Shown here: piece after piece, positions 1 through 9,369 of the stretch
Layout: every line of letters starts with the position of its first letter
Numbering within the stretch: the stretch's first letter is position 1
Assembly (NCBI RefSeq): GCF_900115015.1
Contig: NZ_FOUZ01000003.1
Coordinates: forward strand, 186,001 to 250,000
Direction: 5' to 3'
DNA: 64,000 nt
Source of the DNA: Algoriella xinjiangensis
Lineage (GTDB): Bacteria; Bacteroidota; Bacteroidia; Flavobacteriales; Weeksellaceae
The notes under the pieces: generated by a model
The model's database searches: none
Told to the model about the DNA's origin: nothing
Seen by the model: the letters and a program-made list of their open reading frames with translations, nothing else
Translations under genes and position numbers: made by a program

Positions 1-2
1 GT

Positions 3-3000
3 CGTGTAAAATTAAAAGAGCTTTTTGATCAACGCGATGTTATGGCTGGTACAAATTCGTACATCAGCACATTAGACATGACTTTTTATCCAGAAGAAAG
101 AGGACCGTATAACGTTAATCCAAATTCTAGCGATACAAAAAATTGGGGAGCAATGATGCGCCCAATATCAGTTTCTAACTTCAAAGATTCGAATGTAGAA
201 TACATCGAATTTTGGATGATGGATCCTTATGCAGACGGTAATGGAGGCGATGGAGAACTTTTGGTACATTTAGGAAACGTTTCTGAAGATGTATTGAAAG
301 ATGGCGAAATGATGTACGAAAACGGAATGCCACATTCGGCAAACGGAGCTGTTACAACAAAAACTAATTGGGGAAAACAACCACAACTAAATCCTATTTT
401 ATATGCGTTTGATACCGAAGGTGCAGCGCGTAAAGAACAAGATTTAGGTTTTAATGGTTTAAATGATGCAGAAGAAGCATCTTTATATGGTATTTCGACA
501 AACAATTTAATTACAGGAGAATTAGATCCTGCGAATGATAATTATGTTTTCTTTTTAGATGATCGTTTTAGAGGAGCATCTATCGGAAATACAGTGCAAG
601 ACCGTTACCGTTTCTTTAGAAATCCACAAGGAAATAATTCTACAGATAATCCACTTCACGCTTCATCTTTAACACCAGATGTAGAAGATATTAATGGTGA
701 TTATAATTTAGATCAAACAGAAAACTATAATCAGTATTCGTTAAAAATTACCAGACAAAGTTTAGAAGATCAAGACAATAAATTTATTGTTGCAAGAAAA
801 ACGGTTAAAGGAGAATTTCCTGACAAATCGCAACATGATGTCAAATGGTACCAAGTTCGTATTCCAGTTGATAATTTTGACTTGGATATTGATGGCGATG
901 GTGTAGAAGAATTAAACAACGATGCGTCTATTTCGCAAGCAGAAAGCGTATTAACAGCTGCACGTTTTATGCGTGTTGTGATGCGTGGTTTTGAGGAAGA
1001 AACAACACTTCGTTTTGGTACATTTGATTTGGTTCGATCTGAATGGAGAAGATATCCAAAAAATATTTATCCTTTAATTGTAAGTAACCAAGAAGGAGCC
1101 GAAGAAGATAAAAATATTGACGATTTAGAAATTGGTGAAGTAAGTATTGAACGTAACGGGACAGATAAACCTCGTTATATGATTCCGCCAGGTGTTTACC
1201 GCGAGCAAACACAAGGTGCATCGGGATATCAATCGCAAAACGAAGCTTCGATGACGTTGAAAGCGAAGTTTAAGCCAGGAAGTACATCAAAAGCAATTTT
1301 TAAGAATACTAATTTAGATTTAAGACGATACAAAAAATTAGAAATGTTTGTATCTGCTCAAAACTTATTAAACAAAACAAGTAACGAAATTGATAATGGT
1401 ACAAAATTATTTATTCGTTTAGGTAGTGATTATACCGATAACTACTACGAATATGAAATGCCAATAAAATATACGCCAGAAAGTGCAACAACAGAAAGTT
1501 CTATTTGGCCAGATGATAACTTTATTAATTTAACAACTGATTTATTTACAGATGCTAAAAAACAAAGAGATTCGGACGGTTTTAGTACATTACAGCGTTA
1601 TAATTTTCCGTTTGATACAGAAAATCCAAACAAAACAGTTTATGTAAAAGGACGACCAACGTTAGGAAATGTATCGTCTATCATGATTGGGGTGCGTAAT
1701 ACTTCGGGTTCTTCGGATAAAGAAGTTTTACTTTGGGTGAATGAATTGCGTTTAAGCGAAATTGATAACAAAGGTGGTTATGCAGCCGCAGCAAATATTC
1801 AATTTAATTTAGGAGATTTTGCAAATGTACAAGTTTCTGGTAGTACAAGTTCGGTTGGTTTTGGTGCTTTAGATCAAGGACCAGCGGGACGTAATCAAGA
1901 CGAAGCTTTGCAATATGCTTTAAATGCAGAAGTAAAATTAGATAAATTTTTACCGAAGAAATGGGGAATGGAAGTTCCATTCAATTTCACGATTCAAGAA
2001 AGTTTTGTCGATCCAAAATATAATCCATTAGACAATGATATTATTTTTGATGAAGCGCCAAACAAAGCAGAATTAGAAAAAGTTGTACGTACATATACGC
2101 AGTTCAAAAGTTTTGCATTTAACAATGTAAGAAAAGTTAGATCGACAACAAATAACAATCCGATTCGTTTTTACGATCCATCAAACTTCTCAGTTTCGAT
2201 GATGTATTCGGATAATTATTACCGCGATATTTATACGCAGTACAATGTTAATCAGCAATTACGCGCATCTGTAAATTATAATTTCGGCTTTAGAGGAAAA
2301 TCGTACGAGCCTTTCAAAAAATGGAGAAAAGTACAACCAGGCGAAGAATCTGGTAAATATTTACAATTTGTTCGCGAGTTTAATATTAATCCATTACCAA
2401 CACGTTTTTCTTTTAGAACAGAGGTTGCACGTACATATAGCGAAAGACAATATCGCGATATCAGTCAATATCTTGGCGGAAGTGGATCAACGCTTATTCG
2501 ACCAACGTACAGTAATAATTTCTTGTTTAACTGGCAATATAATTTAGGTTTTGATTTGACAAAATCGTTGCGATTAGATTTAACATCATCTACAATGACA
2601 TTGAATGATGGAACAACTTTTCAGCAAGCAGATCAAAATTTGATTTGGCAAAATCTATTTACAATAGGTCGTCCGGTGCAATATGATCAACAATTTCAAA
2701 TCAATTATAAGTTACCTTTAAAATTCTTCCCGTATTTAAATTGGATTAATTTGGAGGTTGGATTTACATCTAATTATAACTGGATGGCGTCTTCTACAGC
2801 ATTGCGAAACATAGAAACGGAAGTTTTAGATGTTAATGGAGTGCCTATTTATGACAATAATGGTGATCCTATTATGCGAGCTGCAGATTTAGGTCGCGGA
2901 ACGGGACAAAATTCTAATTCGATTAATTTAATTGGAGATTTAGATTTCACGAAATTTTATCCAGAATTTAAAGGATACAAACGTTTCGATTCAATCCTAA

Positions 3001-4526
3001 AAGGTCGTCGTTCTGAGATAGATTCGTTAAACAATGTTTATACTGAATTGTTTGCGAAGAAAAATCGTCGTAACAAGAAATCAGCTTATAAGTTTAAGAA
3101 TAAGTTTACAGCAAAAGATTATGGTTGGATGGTTTTATCGTCGTTAAAACGTGCAAACTTTAACTATAATCAACGTAATGGTGCAGTAGTGCCAGGATTA
3201 TTGTACGAGCCAGGTTTCTTTGGTGTTGATGGTAAAAACGGACCATCTTTAGGATTTGTATACGGAACTCAGTTTGATATAAAACGTCAGTTGGTAGAAA
3301 ACGGATTAGTTGTTGGTGACGAATTAATGACAGATGCATATCAGGTAACAAAAGGATCAGATTTTAATGCAACTGCGTTGATTGAACCAATTCCAGATTT
3401 ACGAATTGACTTGAATGCAAAACGAATGAAAGATCGTCGTTTGTATCACACAAGTTTTAATCAATATGAAATTGTTAATGAAAAATTTAGATTCAAAAAT
3501 CAATACATAGACGAATTAACAAATCTTAATATATCAACCGTAAGTTTTAAAACTGCATTTACAGATGGAGATGCAATTTTTAATCAATTTATAGAAAATA
3601 CAAAAATAATTTCTGGACGATTAGGTAGAGCCAATGGTACTACTTCTGTCGATCAGTTAGGATATTATACTGGATATAGCGATAAAAGTTCGGACGTACT
3701 TTTGCCAGCATTTGTTTCGGCAATAGAAGGTAAAGATGCAGGTTCTTCTAAATTAGGATACAACCGCACAATTCCAATTCCGAACTGGAGAATTACGTAT
3801 ACTGGATTAAAATCAATTCCGATTATCAACAAATACTTTGATAATGTAGAAATTTCGAGTGCTTATAATTCAACTTACACGGTTACGGGCGTACAATCTA
3901 ATCCAAACTATATGTTAGATGCTGGCGTAGTTGGTGGCGGATCGGTAACTGGAACAGATTTGAATGGGAATTTATACACACGAAATTTATATGGTGCAGT
4001 TACAATGATCGAATCTTTTTCGCCATTGTTAGGAGTAGATTTAACATTCCGTAACAGTATGCAAGTGCGTGCACAATATAACCGCGATCGTATGATTTCG
4101 TTAAGTACAACCAATTATACTTTTTCTGAAGATTATGGATCAGAGTTTATACTTGGTTTTGGTTATATTTTTAAGGATTTCAAAATGAAGATTCGTTACC
4201 AAGGAAATCAAAAAACGGTAAAAGGAGATTTAAATATTCGTGGAGATTTCTCGTTACGTGATAATCAAACAGTCATCAGAAAAATTATTTATAGTTATGA
4301 TGATCCAATTGATACAACATTACCAACAGGAATTAATGGAGATTCTCAAATTACTGGAGGTCAGAGAATAATAACATTTAAGTTAACAGCAGATTATAAT
4401 GTAAGCAAAAGTCTAAATTTGAGATTCTATTGGGATCAGATGATGAGCGAGTATAAAATTTCAACAGCTTTTCCAATTTCTCAAATTCGTGCCGGATTTA
4501 GTGCTACATTTACATTCGGAAATTAA
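3..4526 (+). CDS. sprA: SprA/Sov-type type IX secretion translocon protein, 3' part
   Basis: The frame is already open at the window edge (first whole codon at base 3), so only the C-terminal 1,507 or so residues are present; SprA proteins are usually about 2,400 residues. The sequence has the family's style: an aromatic and Asn/Asp-rich region beginning near the DMTFYPEERGPYN motif, then many amphipathic beta strands, and a C-terminus (SATFTFGN) that ends in an aromatic outer membrane strand. SprA forms the very large outer membrane channel of the type IX secretion system, which exports adhesins and enzymes and is needed for gliding in gliding species. gcvH follows 21 bases later, an arrangement I know from other flavobacteria. 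The ATG at base 42 is internal and is not the real start. Confidence 0.93.
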   Translation, partial: RVKLKELFDQRDVMAGTNSYISTLDMTFYPEERGPYNVNPNSSDTKNWGAMMRPISVSNFKDSNVEYIEFWMMDPYADGNGGDGELLVHLGNVSEDVLKDGEMMYENGMPHSANGAVTTKTNWGKQPQLNPILYAFDTEGAARKEQDLGFNGLNDAEEASLYGISTNNLITGELDPANDNYVFFLDDRFRGASIGNTVQDRYRFFRNPQGNNSTDNPLHASSLTPDVEDINGDYNLDQTENYNQYSLKITRQSLEDQDNKFIVARKTVKGEFPDKSQHDVKWYQVRIPVDNFDLDIDGDGVEELNNDASISQAESVLTAARFMRVVMRGFEEETTLRFGTFDLVRSEWRRYPKNIYPLIVSNQEGAEEDKNIDDLEIGEVSIERNGTDKPRYMIPPGVYREQTQGASGYQSQNEASMTLKAKFKPGSTSKAIFKNTNLDLRRYKKLEMFVSAQNLLNKTSNEIDNGTKLFIRLGSDYTDNYYEYEMPIKYTPESATTESSIWPDDNFINLTTDLFTDAKKQRDSDGFSTLQRYNFPFDTENPNKTVYVKGRPTLGNVSSIMIGVRNTSGSSDKEVLLWVNELRLSEIDNKGGYAAAANIQFNLGDFANVQVSGSTSSVGFGALDQGPAGRNQDEALQYALNAEVKLDKFLPKKWGMEVPFNFTIQESFVDPKYNPLDNDIIFDEAPNKAELEKVVRTYTQFKSFAFNNVRKVRSTTNNNPIRFYDPSNFSVSMMYSDNYYRDIYTQYNVNQQLRASVNYNFGFRGKSYEPFKKWRKVQPGEESGKYLQFVREFNINPLPTRFSFRTEVARTYSERQYRDISQYLGGSGSTLIRPTYSNNFLFNWQYNLGFDLTKSLRLDLTSSTMTLNDGTTFQQADQNLIWQNLFTIGRPVQYDQQFQINYKLPLKFFPYLNWINLEVGFTSNYNWMASSTALRNIETEVLDVNGVPIYDNNGDPIMRAADLGRGTGQNSNSINLIGDLDFTKFYPEFKGYKRFDSILKGRRSEIDSLNNVYTELFAKKNRRNKKSAYKFKNKFTAKDYGWMVLSSLKRANFNYNQRNGAVVPGLLYEPGFFGVDGKNGPSLGFVYGTQFDIKRQLVENGLVVGDELMTDAYQVTKGSDFNATALIEPIPDLRIDLNAKRMKDRRLYHTSFNQYEIVNEKFRFKNQYIDELTNLNISTVSFKTAFTDGDAIFNQFIENTKIISGRLGRANGTTSVDQLGYYTGYSDKSSDVLLPAFVSAIEGKDAGSSKLGYNRTIPIPNWRITYTGLKSIPIINKYFDNVEISSAYNSTYTVTGVQSNPNYMLDAGVVGGGSVTGTDLNGNLYTRNLYGAVTMIESFSPLLGVDLTFRNSMQVRAQYNRDRMISLSTTNYTFSEDYGSEFILGFGYIFKDFKMKIRYQGNQKTVKGDLNIRGDFSLRDNQTVIRKIIYSYDDPIDTTLPTGINGDSQITGGQRIITFKLTADYNVSKSLNLRFYWDQMMSEYKISTAFPISQIRAGFSATFTFGN

Positions 4527-4547
4527 AAACAATAAAACAAAACAATT

Positions 4548-4928
4548 ATGAGCATTCCAAACAATTTAAAGTACAGTAAAGATCACGAGTGGATTTCGTT
4601 AGAAGGTGACGTTGCTACAATTGGTATTACAGCATTTGCACAAGGAGAGTTAGGAGACATCGTTTACGTTGATGTAGAAACTGAAGGAGAAACTTTAGGA
4701 CAAGAAGAAGTTTTCGGAACAGTAGAAGCTGTAAAAACAGTTTCAGATTTATTTATGCCAATTGGTGGAGAAATCGTAGAATTTAACACAGATTTAGAAG
4801 GTGAACCAGAATTAATCAACACTGATCCTTACGGAAAAGGGTGGATTATTAAAGTAAAAGTAGAAGATGTAGCTCAAGTAGAAGCTTTATTAGATGCTGC
4901 GGCTTACGGTGAATTGATCGGTGCATAA
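4548..4928 (+). CDS. gcvH: glycine cleavage system H protein
   Basis: This 126-residue protein has the usual H-protein length and fold. It carries the lipoylation motif VEAVKTVSD, with the lipoyl-accepting lysine at K63, and the N-terminal YSKDHEW segment typical of the family. GcvH shuttles the aminomethyl group between the P, T and L proteins of the cytoplasmic glycine cleavage complex, and can also act as a lipoyl relay. P, T and L are not in this window. It starts 21 bases after sprA and overlaps the next gene by 8 bases, so the three may be cotranscribed. Glycine cleavage feeds the same one-carbon pool as glyA at 53 kb. Confidence 0.98.
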   Translation: MSIPNNLKYSKDHEWISLEGDVATIGITAFAQGELGDIVYVDVETEGETLGQEEVFGTVEAVKTVSDLFMPIGGEIVEFNTDLEGEPELINTDPYGKGWIIKVKVEDVAQVEALLDAAAYGELIGA

Positions 4929-5307
4929 GACAAAAAAAATAATATTTTATGCGTATGTAGCGTTGGTGTTTTATCTGACGCTACTTCCGCAAGAAAACTT
5001 TACAAAACTTAGTACAATAGAGCAATTAGAAGTCTTTTTTGAGATTGATAATTTAGACAAAGCTGTACATTGTGGGATGTTTGGTTTAATGACAATTTTA
5101 TTGTTTTTAACCTACAAAATAGTCGATCTTCGTTTAATTGTAATTCCTTTTCTAATCAGTTTTCTGATTGAAATTTTACAAGGAATTTTAACCTTTTTAC
5201 ACCGAAGTTTTGACTTTGTAGATTTAATGGCAAACTTGTCTGGAATAACAATCGTATACGTTTTAGTAACATATTATTTACAACATAAAAAAACTCAGGA
5301 AAATTAA
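4921..5307 (+). CDS. VanZ-like family small membrane protein
   Basis: This is a 128-residue protein with about four hydrophobic segments (roughly residues 8-20, 50-65, 70-90 and 105-120) and the VanZ-like features: LLPQENF after the first helix, [12 protein letters not shown], and FLIEILQG followed by [14 protein letters not shown]. VanZ homologues are integral membrane proteins of mostly unknown function; one confers low-level teicoplanin resistance, but nothing here indicates that role. The only reasonable start is a GTG that overlaps the end of gcvH by 8 bases, which implies translational coupling. A perfect terminator palindrome overlaps the stop codon. Confidence 0.85.
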   Translation: MHKTKKIIFYAYVALVFYLTLLPQENFTKLSTIEQLEVFFEIDNLDKAVHCGMFGLMTILLFLTYKIVDLRLIVIPFLISFLIEILQGILTFLHRSFDFVDLMANLSGITIVYVLVTYYLQHKKTQEN

Positions 5308-5323
5308 TTTTCCTGAGTTTTTT
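5287..5323. terminator. bidirectional intrinsic terminator after the VanZ-like gene
   Basis: A perfect palindrome with the stem core ACTCAGGAAAATT/AATTTTCCTGAGT is flanked by an A-run on the left and a T-run on the right, so it can work on both strands. It overlaps the stop codon of the plus-strand gene and lies about 95 bases beyond the stop of the convergent nadE. Confidence 0.85.
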
Positions 5324-5416
5324 CTTTTAATATTATCCTCATAATAATAAAGTAAGTTTCTAAAATAAGTTCAGAATGACTAATGTTTTATGAATTTTGT
5401 GAATCAAGAAGCTAAC

Positions 5417-6211
5417 TTAATTCATCAATTCATCTGGAATATCACAAACCGGAATCGGAACCATTTTGTGTTGATTAATTCGATTTAATCGCGAATAAAT
5501 ATCAAACACTTCTTTTTCTCTACCCGAAAATTCGTCCGTTGTGTGTCCAGTTTCTTTCATTTTCATCGCCCATTCCAATTCATCGTAATTTGCTCCTAAT
5601 TGATCTTCATCCGAGCGATCATCACCAAATAAACCATCGGTTGGTTTTGCTTTTTGTATATCGGTATTAATTCCCAAAAATTCGGCAATTTTATACACTT
5701 CCGATTTCATTAAATCTGCAATCGGACTAAGATCTACTCCGCCATCGCCATATTTTGTATAAAAACCAACCCCAAAATCTTCCACCTTATTTCCAGTTCC
5801 AGCAACTAAATAATTGTGTAATCCTGCAAAATAATAAAGTGTTGTCATACGCAAACGCGCGCGCGTATTGGCTAAAGCTAAATTTACTTTATCGCTAGCT
5901 TCCGTTTCGGGTAAAGCATTTTTTAGCGCATCAAAAGATGCTGTCAAATCAACTTCTAACGAATCTATTGGCGATGTAAAATTATTTTTTAACCATTCGA
6001 TGTGTTTTTTTGCACGATCGGCTTGATTTTTTTCTTGATGAATTGGCATTTCAAGATTTAACAACGGATAACCTGTCATAGCACAAAGTGTTGAGGTTAC
6101 AGCAGAATCTATTCCACCCGAAATTCCAATTACAAATCCTTTTTGATGTGAGGTTTCTAAATAATCTTTCAACCAAGAAACAATATATTGTACAACTTTT
6201 TCAGTTTGCAT
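5417..6211 (-). CDS. nadE: NAD(+) synthase, ammonia-dependent type
   Basis: NadE makes NAD from deamido-NAD, ATP and ammonia, the last step of NAD synthesis. The 264-residue length fits the short form without a glutaminase domain. Visible motifs are the P-loop pyrophosphatase signature SGGIDS (31-36), GTGNKVEDF (138-146) and KYGDGG (153-158), which bind ATP and deamido-NAD. It is divergent from gldB, with 132 bases between the two starts. On the minus strand a TATATTTG box (6228-6235) lies 17 bases upstream of the ATG, but I find no clear -33 element. The nadE-gldB-gldC order is, to my knowledge, also seen in Flavobacterium johnsoniae. Confidence 0.96.
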   Translation of the reverse strand: MQTEKVVQYIVSWLKDYLETSHQKGFVIGISGGIDSAVTSTLCAMTGYPLLNLEMPIHQEKNQADRAKKHIEWLKNNFTSPIDSLEVDLTASFDALKNALPETEASDKVNLALANTRARLRMTTLYYFAGLHNYLVAGTGNKVEDFGVGFYTKYGDGGVDLSPIADLMKSEVYKIAEFLGINTDIQKAKPTDGLFGDDRSDEDQLGANYDELEWAMKMKETGHTTDEFSGREKEVFDIYSRLNRINQHKMVPIPVCDIPDELMN

Positions 6212-6292
6212 AGTATTTATTTTATCTCAAATATAACGATTATCTTAAAAAGTACTTTTTATGAAACACAGTTTCAATCAAATTTTTTAAGG

Positions 6293-6324
6293 TTGCCAAT
6301 TGTGCAGATAATTTCTTATTTTTG
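6293..6324 (+). promoter_or_regulatory. promoter for gldB-gldC
   Basis: TTG at 6293-6295, a 21-base spacer and TATTTTTG at 6317-6324 match the Bacteroidota sigma-A type (TTG/TAnnTTTG). The box ends 19 bases before the gldB ATG, giving a very short leader. It also supports 6344 over the earlier in-frame start at 6188, which would lie upstream of this promoter and inside the nadE regulatory region. Confidence 0.7.
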
Positions 6325-6343
6325 TTTGCTAAATAACCAAACA

Positions 6344-7393
6344 ATGAAATTTGTATATCGCTTGGCTTTTGCGAGTTTAATTTTATTTACTGCGTGTAAA
6401 AAAGAGAAAACTTGGGATGTGGATGTTAAAGAACAAACGGTTCAATTAAAAATACAGGACATTAGTGCAGATTTTTTTAATGACACAATTCCATTAACAA
6501 CTTTACGCCAAAATTATCCTTTCTTTTTTGATGCCAAAACGCCCGATGCAACTTGGGAAAAACAACGCCGCGAAAAAACGGAGTTAAGTATTTATGGTCA
6601 ATCTAAAAAAGTATTTGGAGATTTCACGCAATTAAATAGTGCGTTAACACCAATGTTTCAGCGTTATCAACATTATTTTCCTGAATATAAATTACCAACT
6701 ATTTATACGTATTCTTCGGGTTTACAAAATTTAGATTATCCTGTGATGTACAGTCAACAAGCAGGTTTGATGTTTATTGCGATGGATGCTTATCTTGGTC
6801 CAAAAAGTAAATTATATGATAGTATTGGTGTAGAGCGATATATGCGTGTAAACATGGATATTAATCGTTTGCCAGCACAATCTGTAGATGCAATTGCAAA
6901 TAATATTGTAACATTTAGTCCAAGAAATCAGCAGTTTATTGATAAGATGATTTATGAAGGTAAAAAATTAATTTTGCAAGATGCTTTGTTAACTGATACG
7001 CCCGATGAATATAAAATGGGTTATACGCCTCAACAAATCCAGTGGTGTATAGCGAATGAAGGTCAGATTTGGAACTTTTTTGTCGAGCAAAATTATGTTT
7101 TTAGTTCGGATGCTTCGTTACAAAAACGATTTTTGAGTGTTGCACCTTTTTCAAAATTTAATAACGAAATTGAGCAGGAATCACCAGGTAGAATTGCGGC
7201 TTGGATTGGTTGGCAAATTATCAGAAATTATTTAAAAGAGAATCCAAAAGTAGAGCTTAAAGCGTTGTTGGAAGATATGGATGGAGCAAAAATATTTAAA
7301 GATTCTAAATATAAACCAGCTTTAGAGGGAGATAATACAACAAATTATACTACGAAATCCATTAATGGAGAAACGTATCATTTTATAAAATAA
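6344..7393 (+). CDS. gldB: gliding motility lipoprotein GldB
   Basis: From the ATG at 6344 this is a 349-residue lipoprotein with a short signal peptide and the lipobox LFTAC, so C18 would be lipidated. An in-frame ATG at 6188 would add 52 residues but would hide the signal peptide and precede the promoter, so I reject it. The body has the GldB family pattern, including YTYSSGLQNLDYPV and GRIAAWIGWQIIRNYL. GldB is an envelope lipoprotein required for gliding in F. johnsoniae; its biochemical role is not settled, and non-gliding flavobacteria also keep it, probably for type IX secretion. gldC follows 18 bases later. Confidence 0.93.
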   Translation: MKFVYRLAFASLILFTACKKEKTWDVDVKEQTVQLKIQDISADFFNDTIPLTTLRQNYPFFFDAKTPDATWEKQRREKTELSIYGQSKKVFGDFTQLNSALTPMFQRYQHYFPEYKLPTIYTYSSGLQNLDYPVMYSQQAGLMFIAMDAYLGPKSKLYDSIGVERYMRVNMDINRLPAQSVDAIANNIVTFSPRNQQFIDKMIYEGKKLILQDALLTDTPDEYKMGYTPQQIQWCIANEGQIWNFFVEQNYVFSSDASLQKRFLSVAPFSKFNNEIEQESPGRIAAWIGWQIIRNYLKENPKVELKALLEDMDGAKIFKDSKYKPALEGDNTTNYTTKSINGETYHFIK

Positions 7394-7411
7394 TAGTAAG
7401 AATAGAATTAT

Positions 7412-7738
7412 ATGAGAACAACAAATATTTCAGTTGACATCGAGTTAGATGAAAATAACGTACCAGAAAAAATGACTTGGAATGCACCAGATGGTGGAAT
7501 TAGTCACGAAGAAACAAAAGCAATGTTATTATCTGTTTGGGACGATAAATCTAAAGAAGCTTTACGCATTGATTTATGGACAAAAGAAATGACACAAGAT
7601 GATATGAAACGCTTTTTTCATCAAATCTTAATCTCTATGTCAAGTTCATATTTAAGAGCAACTGACGAAGAAGAAGTTGCAACAAGAATTGCTGCATTTG
7701 CAGAAGAATTTGCGGTTGCATCTAAAATAAAAGATTAA
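7412..7738 (+). CDS. gldC: gliding motility protein GldC
   Basis: This small, acidic, soluble protein (108 residues) lies directly behind gldB, as in other flavobacteria. The family pattern MTWNAPDGG and the C-terminal SSYLRATDEEEVATRIAAFAEEF are visible. It has no signal peptide, so it is probably cytoplasmic. In F. johnsoniae, GldC improves gliding but is not strictly required, and it may support GldB. A strong hairpin follows, so gldB and gldC form a two-gene unit. Confidence 0.93.
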   Translation: MRTTNISVDIELDENNVPEKMTWNAPDGGISHEETKAMLLSVWDDKSKEALRIDLWTKEMTQDDMKRFFHQILISMSSSYLRATDEEEVATRIAAFAEEFAVASKIKD

Positions 7739-7761
7739 ATAAATTATTATTTTAATATTTT

Positions 7762-7800
7762 AAGTCGAATTTCGTAACATTTGTTACAGAAATTCGACTT
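7762..7800. terminator. hairpin after gldC, probable terminator
   Basis: The arms AAGTCGAATTT (7762-7772) and AAATTCGACTT (7790-7800) pair perfectly. A second inner stem, GTAAC/GTTAC (7774-7778 and 7783-7787), closes a 4-base loop. T-rich sequence follows. The hairpin separates gldC from the next gene. Confidence 0.7.
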
Positions 7801-7814
7801 ATTTTATATCTTTA
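7780..7814 (+). promoter_or_regulatory. possible promoter for the efflux gene
   Basis: TTTG at 7780-7783, a 23-base spacer and TATCTTTA at 7807-7814 (7 of 8 bases of TAnnTTTG) lie 21 bases before the ATG. The -33 element falls inside the preceding terminator hairpin, so this assignment is tentative. Confidence 0.4.
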
Positions 7815-7835
7815 ATTTTTCTGACTAACAATTAT

Positions 7836-9158
7836 ATGAAACGTCTATTATTTGCGCTAACATTTTTAGGATCAATTTACTCTTTTGCCCAAGAAGATTG
7901 GACAATAGAGCAATGTATTATGTATGCAAATACAAATAACTTGACGGTTCAACAAAATAAAATCAACGAAGAACTTTTTAATAAAGACAAAGAGTTGATG
8001 TACAATGCTTGGTTACCGACGGTTTCTGGCTATGTGGACACCAATTTTACAATTGGAACGTATAATCCGGTTATTGAGAAAGGATATTATCAATTTGGAC
8101 ATTCGTTTGGTGCGCAATCTAGTATTAATATCTACAGCGGTGGTGTTGTGCAGTTAAATAAAGATAAAGCAGATATAGATTTAAAAGCAGCTAAAGTACA
8201 GACAGAAATTACTGTAAATGATATTTCGTTGCAGATTGCAAATTACTATTTAGCCGTTTTATTAAACAAAGAATTGAAACAAGTTGCAGTTGGTAATTTG
8301 GATATTTCGAAGCAATTGTTAGATCAAAATCGTAAAAAGTTTAAAGCAGGTACAATCGCACAATCTATCGTTGCGCAGGCCGAAGCCGAAGTTGCATCTA
8401 ACACAAGAGAAGTTGTAAATTCTCAGATAGAAATAGAACGTGCTTTATTTAATTTAGCGATGTTGTTGCAGTTAGATGACTACAGAAATTTTAGAGTTGT
8501 AGACGTTAAATTACCAGAGAATATTAACTCGCAATTGTATAATTTAGAAGATGTTTTAGAAACGGCTTACAATTCTCAACCAGCCGTTAAATATGCAGAA
8601 TTACAAATAGAATCTGCTGCAAAATCAACAGAAATTGCACGAACTTCATTGTTTCCAAAAATTACGGGAAGTTTTAATTTAGGAACAAATTACATGCAAT
8701 ATTTTAACAAAAGATTGCAACAAGATGCGTTGTTTACACAATTGGGACATAATGTAACGGGCGTTTTTGGTGTAAGTGTTGTTATTCCGATTTGGAATCA
8801 ATATTCGTATAAAATTAATATTCAAAAAGCGTTGATTAACCAAGATTTAGCGCAGAATAATTTCTTACAATCTAAACAAGAAATTCAAAAAAATGTACAA
8901 TCTGCTTATTTCGAAGTAAACAGTTCTTTTGCGTCTTACGATTCGTCTAAAGAAGCCGTTAAATATGCAAAAATTTCGTATGATTTTGCACAAAAATCAT
9001 ACAATGCTGGTGTCATTAATTTGTACGATTTTAATCGTTCTCGAAATGATATGATGGTTTCGGAATCGCAAATGTTACAAGCAAAATACAATTACATTTT
9101 TAAACAAAAAGTGTTAGATTTTTATGCTGGAGTTCCAATTACATTAGATTCTAATTAA
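7836..9158 (+). CDS. TolC-family outer membrane efflux protein
   Basis: This 440-residue exported protein has a signal peptide ending near SFAQE. The Gln/Asn- and Ala-rich helical repeats of the outer membrane efflux family follow, with two related halves. The family hallmarks are ANYYLAVLLNKEL and KKFKAGTIAQSIVAQAEAEVASN in the first half, and YDFAQKSYNAGVINLYDFNRSRNDMMVSESQML near the end. TolC-like trimers form the outer membrane exit duct of tripartite efflux or type I secretion pumps. No membrane fusion protein or inner membrane pump gene is adjacent, so the partner and substrate cannot be told from the sequence. Confidence 0.92.
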   Translation: MKRLLFALTFLGSIYSFAQEDWTIEQCIMYANTNNLTVQQNKINEELFNKDKELMYNAWLPTVSGYVDTNFTIGTYNPVIEKGYYQFGHSFGAQSSINIYSGGVVQLNKDKADIDLKAAKVQTEITVNDISLQIANYYLAVLLNKELKQVAVGNLDISKQLLDQNRKKFKAGTIAQSIVAQAEAEVASNTREVVNSQIEIERALFNLAMLLQLDDYRNFRVVDVKLPENINSQLYNLEDVLETAYNSQPAVKYAELQIESAAKSTEIARTSLFPKITGSFNLGTNYMQYFNKRLQQDALFTQLGHNVTGVFGVSVVIPIWNQYSYKINIQKALINQDLAQNNFLQSKQEIQKNVQSAYFEVNSSFASYDSSKEAVKYAKISYDFAQKSYNAGVINLYDFNRSRNDMMVSESQMLQAKYNYIFKQKVLDFYAGVPITLDSN

Positions 9159-9201
9159 TAAAATACTTCAAATTTTATACAGATTCTTGATTAAGAAGCG
9201 T

Positions 9202-9300
9202 GAAACTAAGATAAATTTGGTTTCATAAGTTTTCTGCATCAATCCAAATTCGTTTTAGAATCTTATCTTTAACAATAACCATATTTAGTTTCTACTTTTT
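9202..9300 (+). other. nested stem-loop in the efflux gene-tsaB gap
   Basis: In the 211-base gap, three successive 5' segments find partners in nested order: GAAACTAA (9202-9209) with TTAGTTTC (9285-9292), GATAA (9210-9214) with TTATC (9263-9267), and ATTTGG (9215-9220) with CCAAAT (9244-9249). A run of seven T (9296-9302) begins 4 bases after the outer stem. It may be an irregular terminator of the efflux gene or an uncharacterised structured RNA. The region is AT-rich, so chance pairing is possible. Confidence 0.35.
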
Positions 9301-9357
9301 TTAGAAAACTATTCGAAAATCATCTTTTCAAACAAAGTCAATCTAAATTTCGTGCTG

Positions 9358-9365
9358 TATCTTTG
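9358..9365 (+). promoter_or_regulatory. -7 box immediately before tsaB
   Basis: TATCTTTG matches TAnnTTTG exactly and ends only 4 bases before the ATG at 9370. Transcription would then begin at or near the start codon, giving a leaderless or nearly leaderless mRNA. I find no clear -33 TTG at the proper distance. Confidence 0.5.
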
Positions 9366-9369
9366 CAAC

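Noticed and set aside
3160-3351. Minus-strand open frames within sprA
   Set aside because: They are short, have no start context, and lie across well-conserved coding sequence of the plus strand.
6188-6343. N-terminal extension of gldB
   Set aside because: The extension would start inside nadE and upstream of the gldB promoter, and it would bury the lipoprotein signal peptide.
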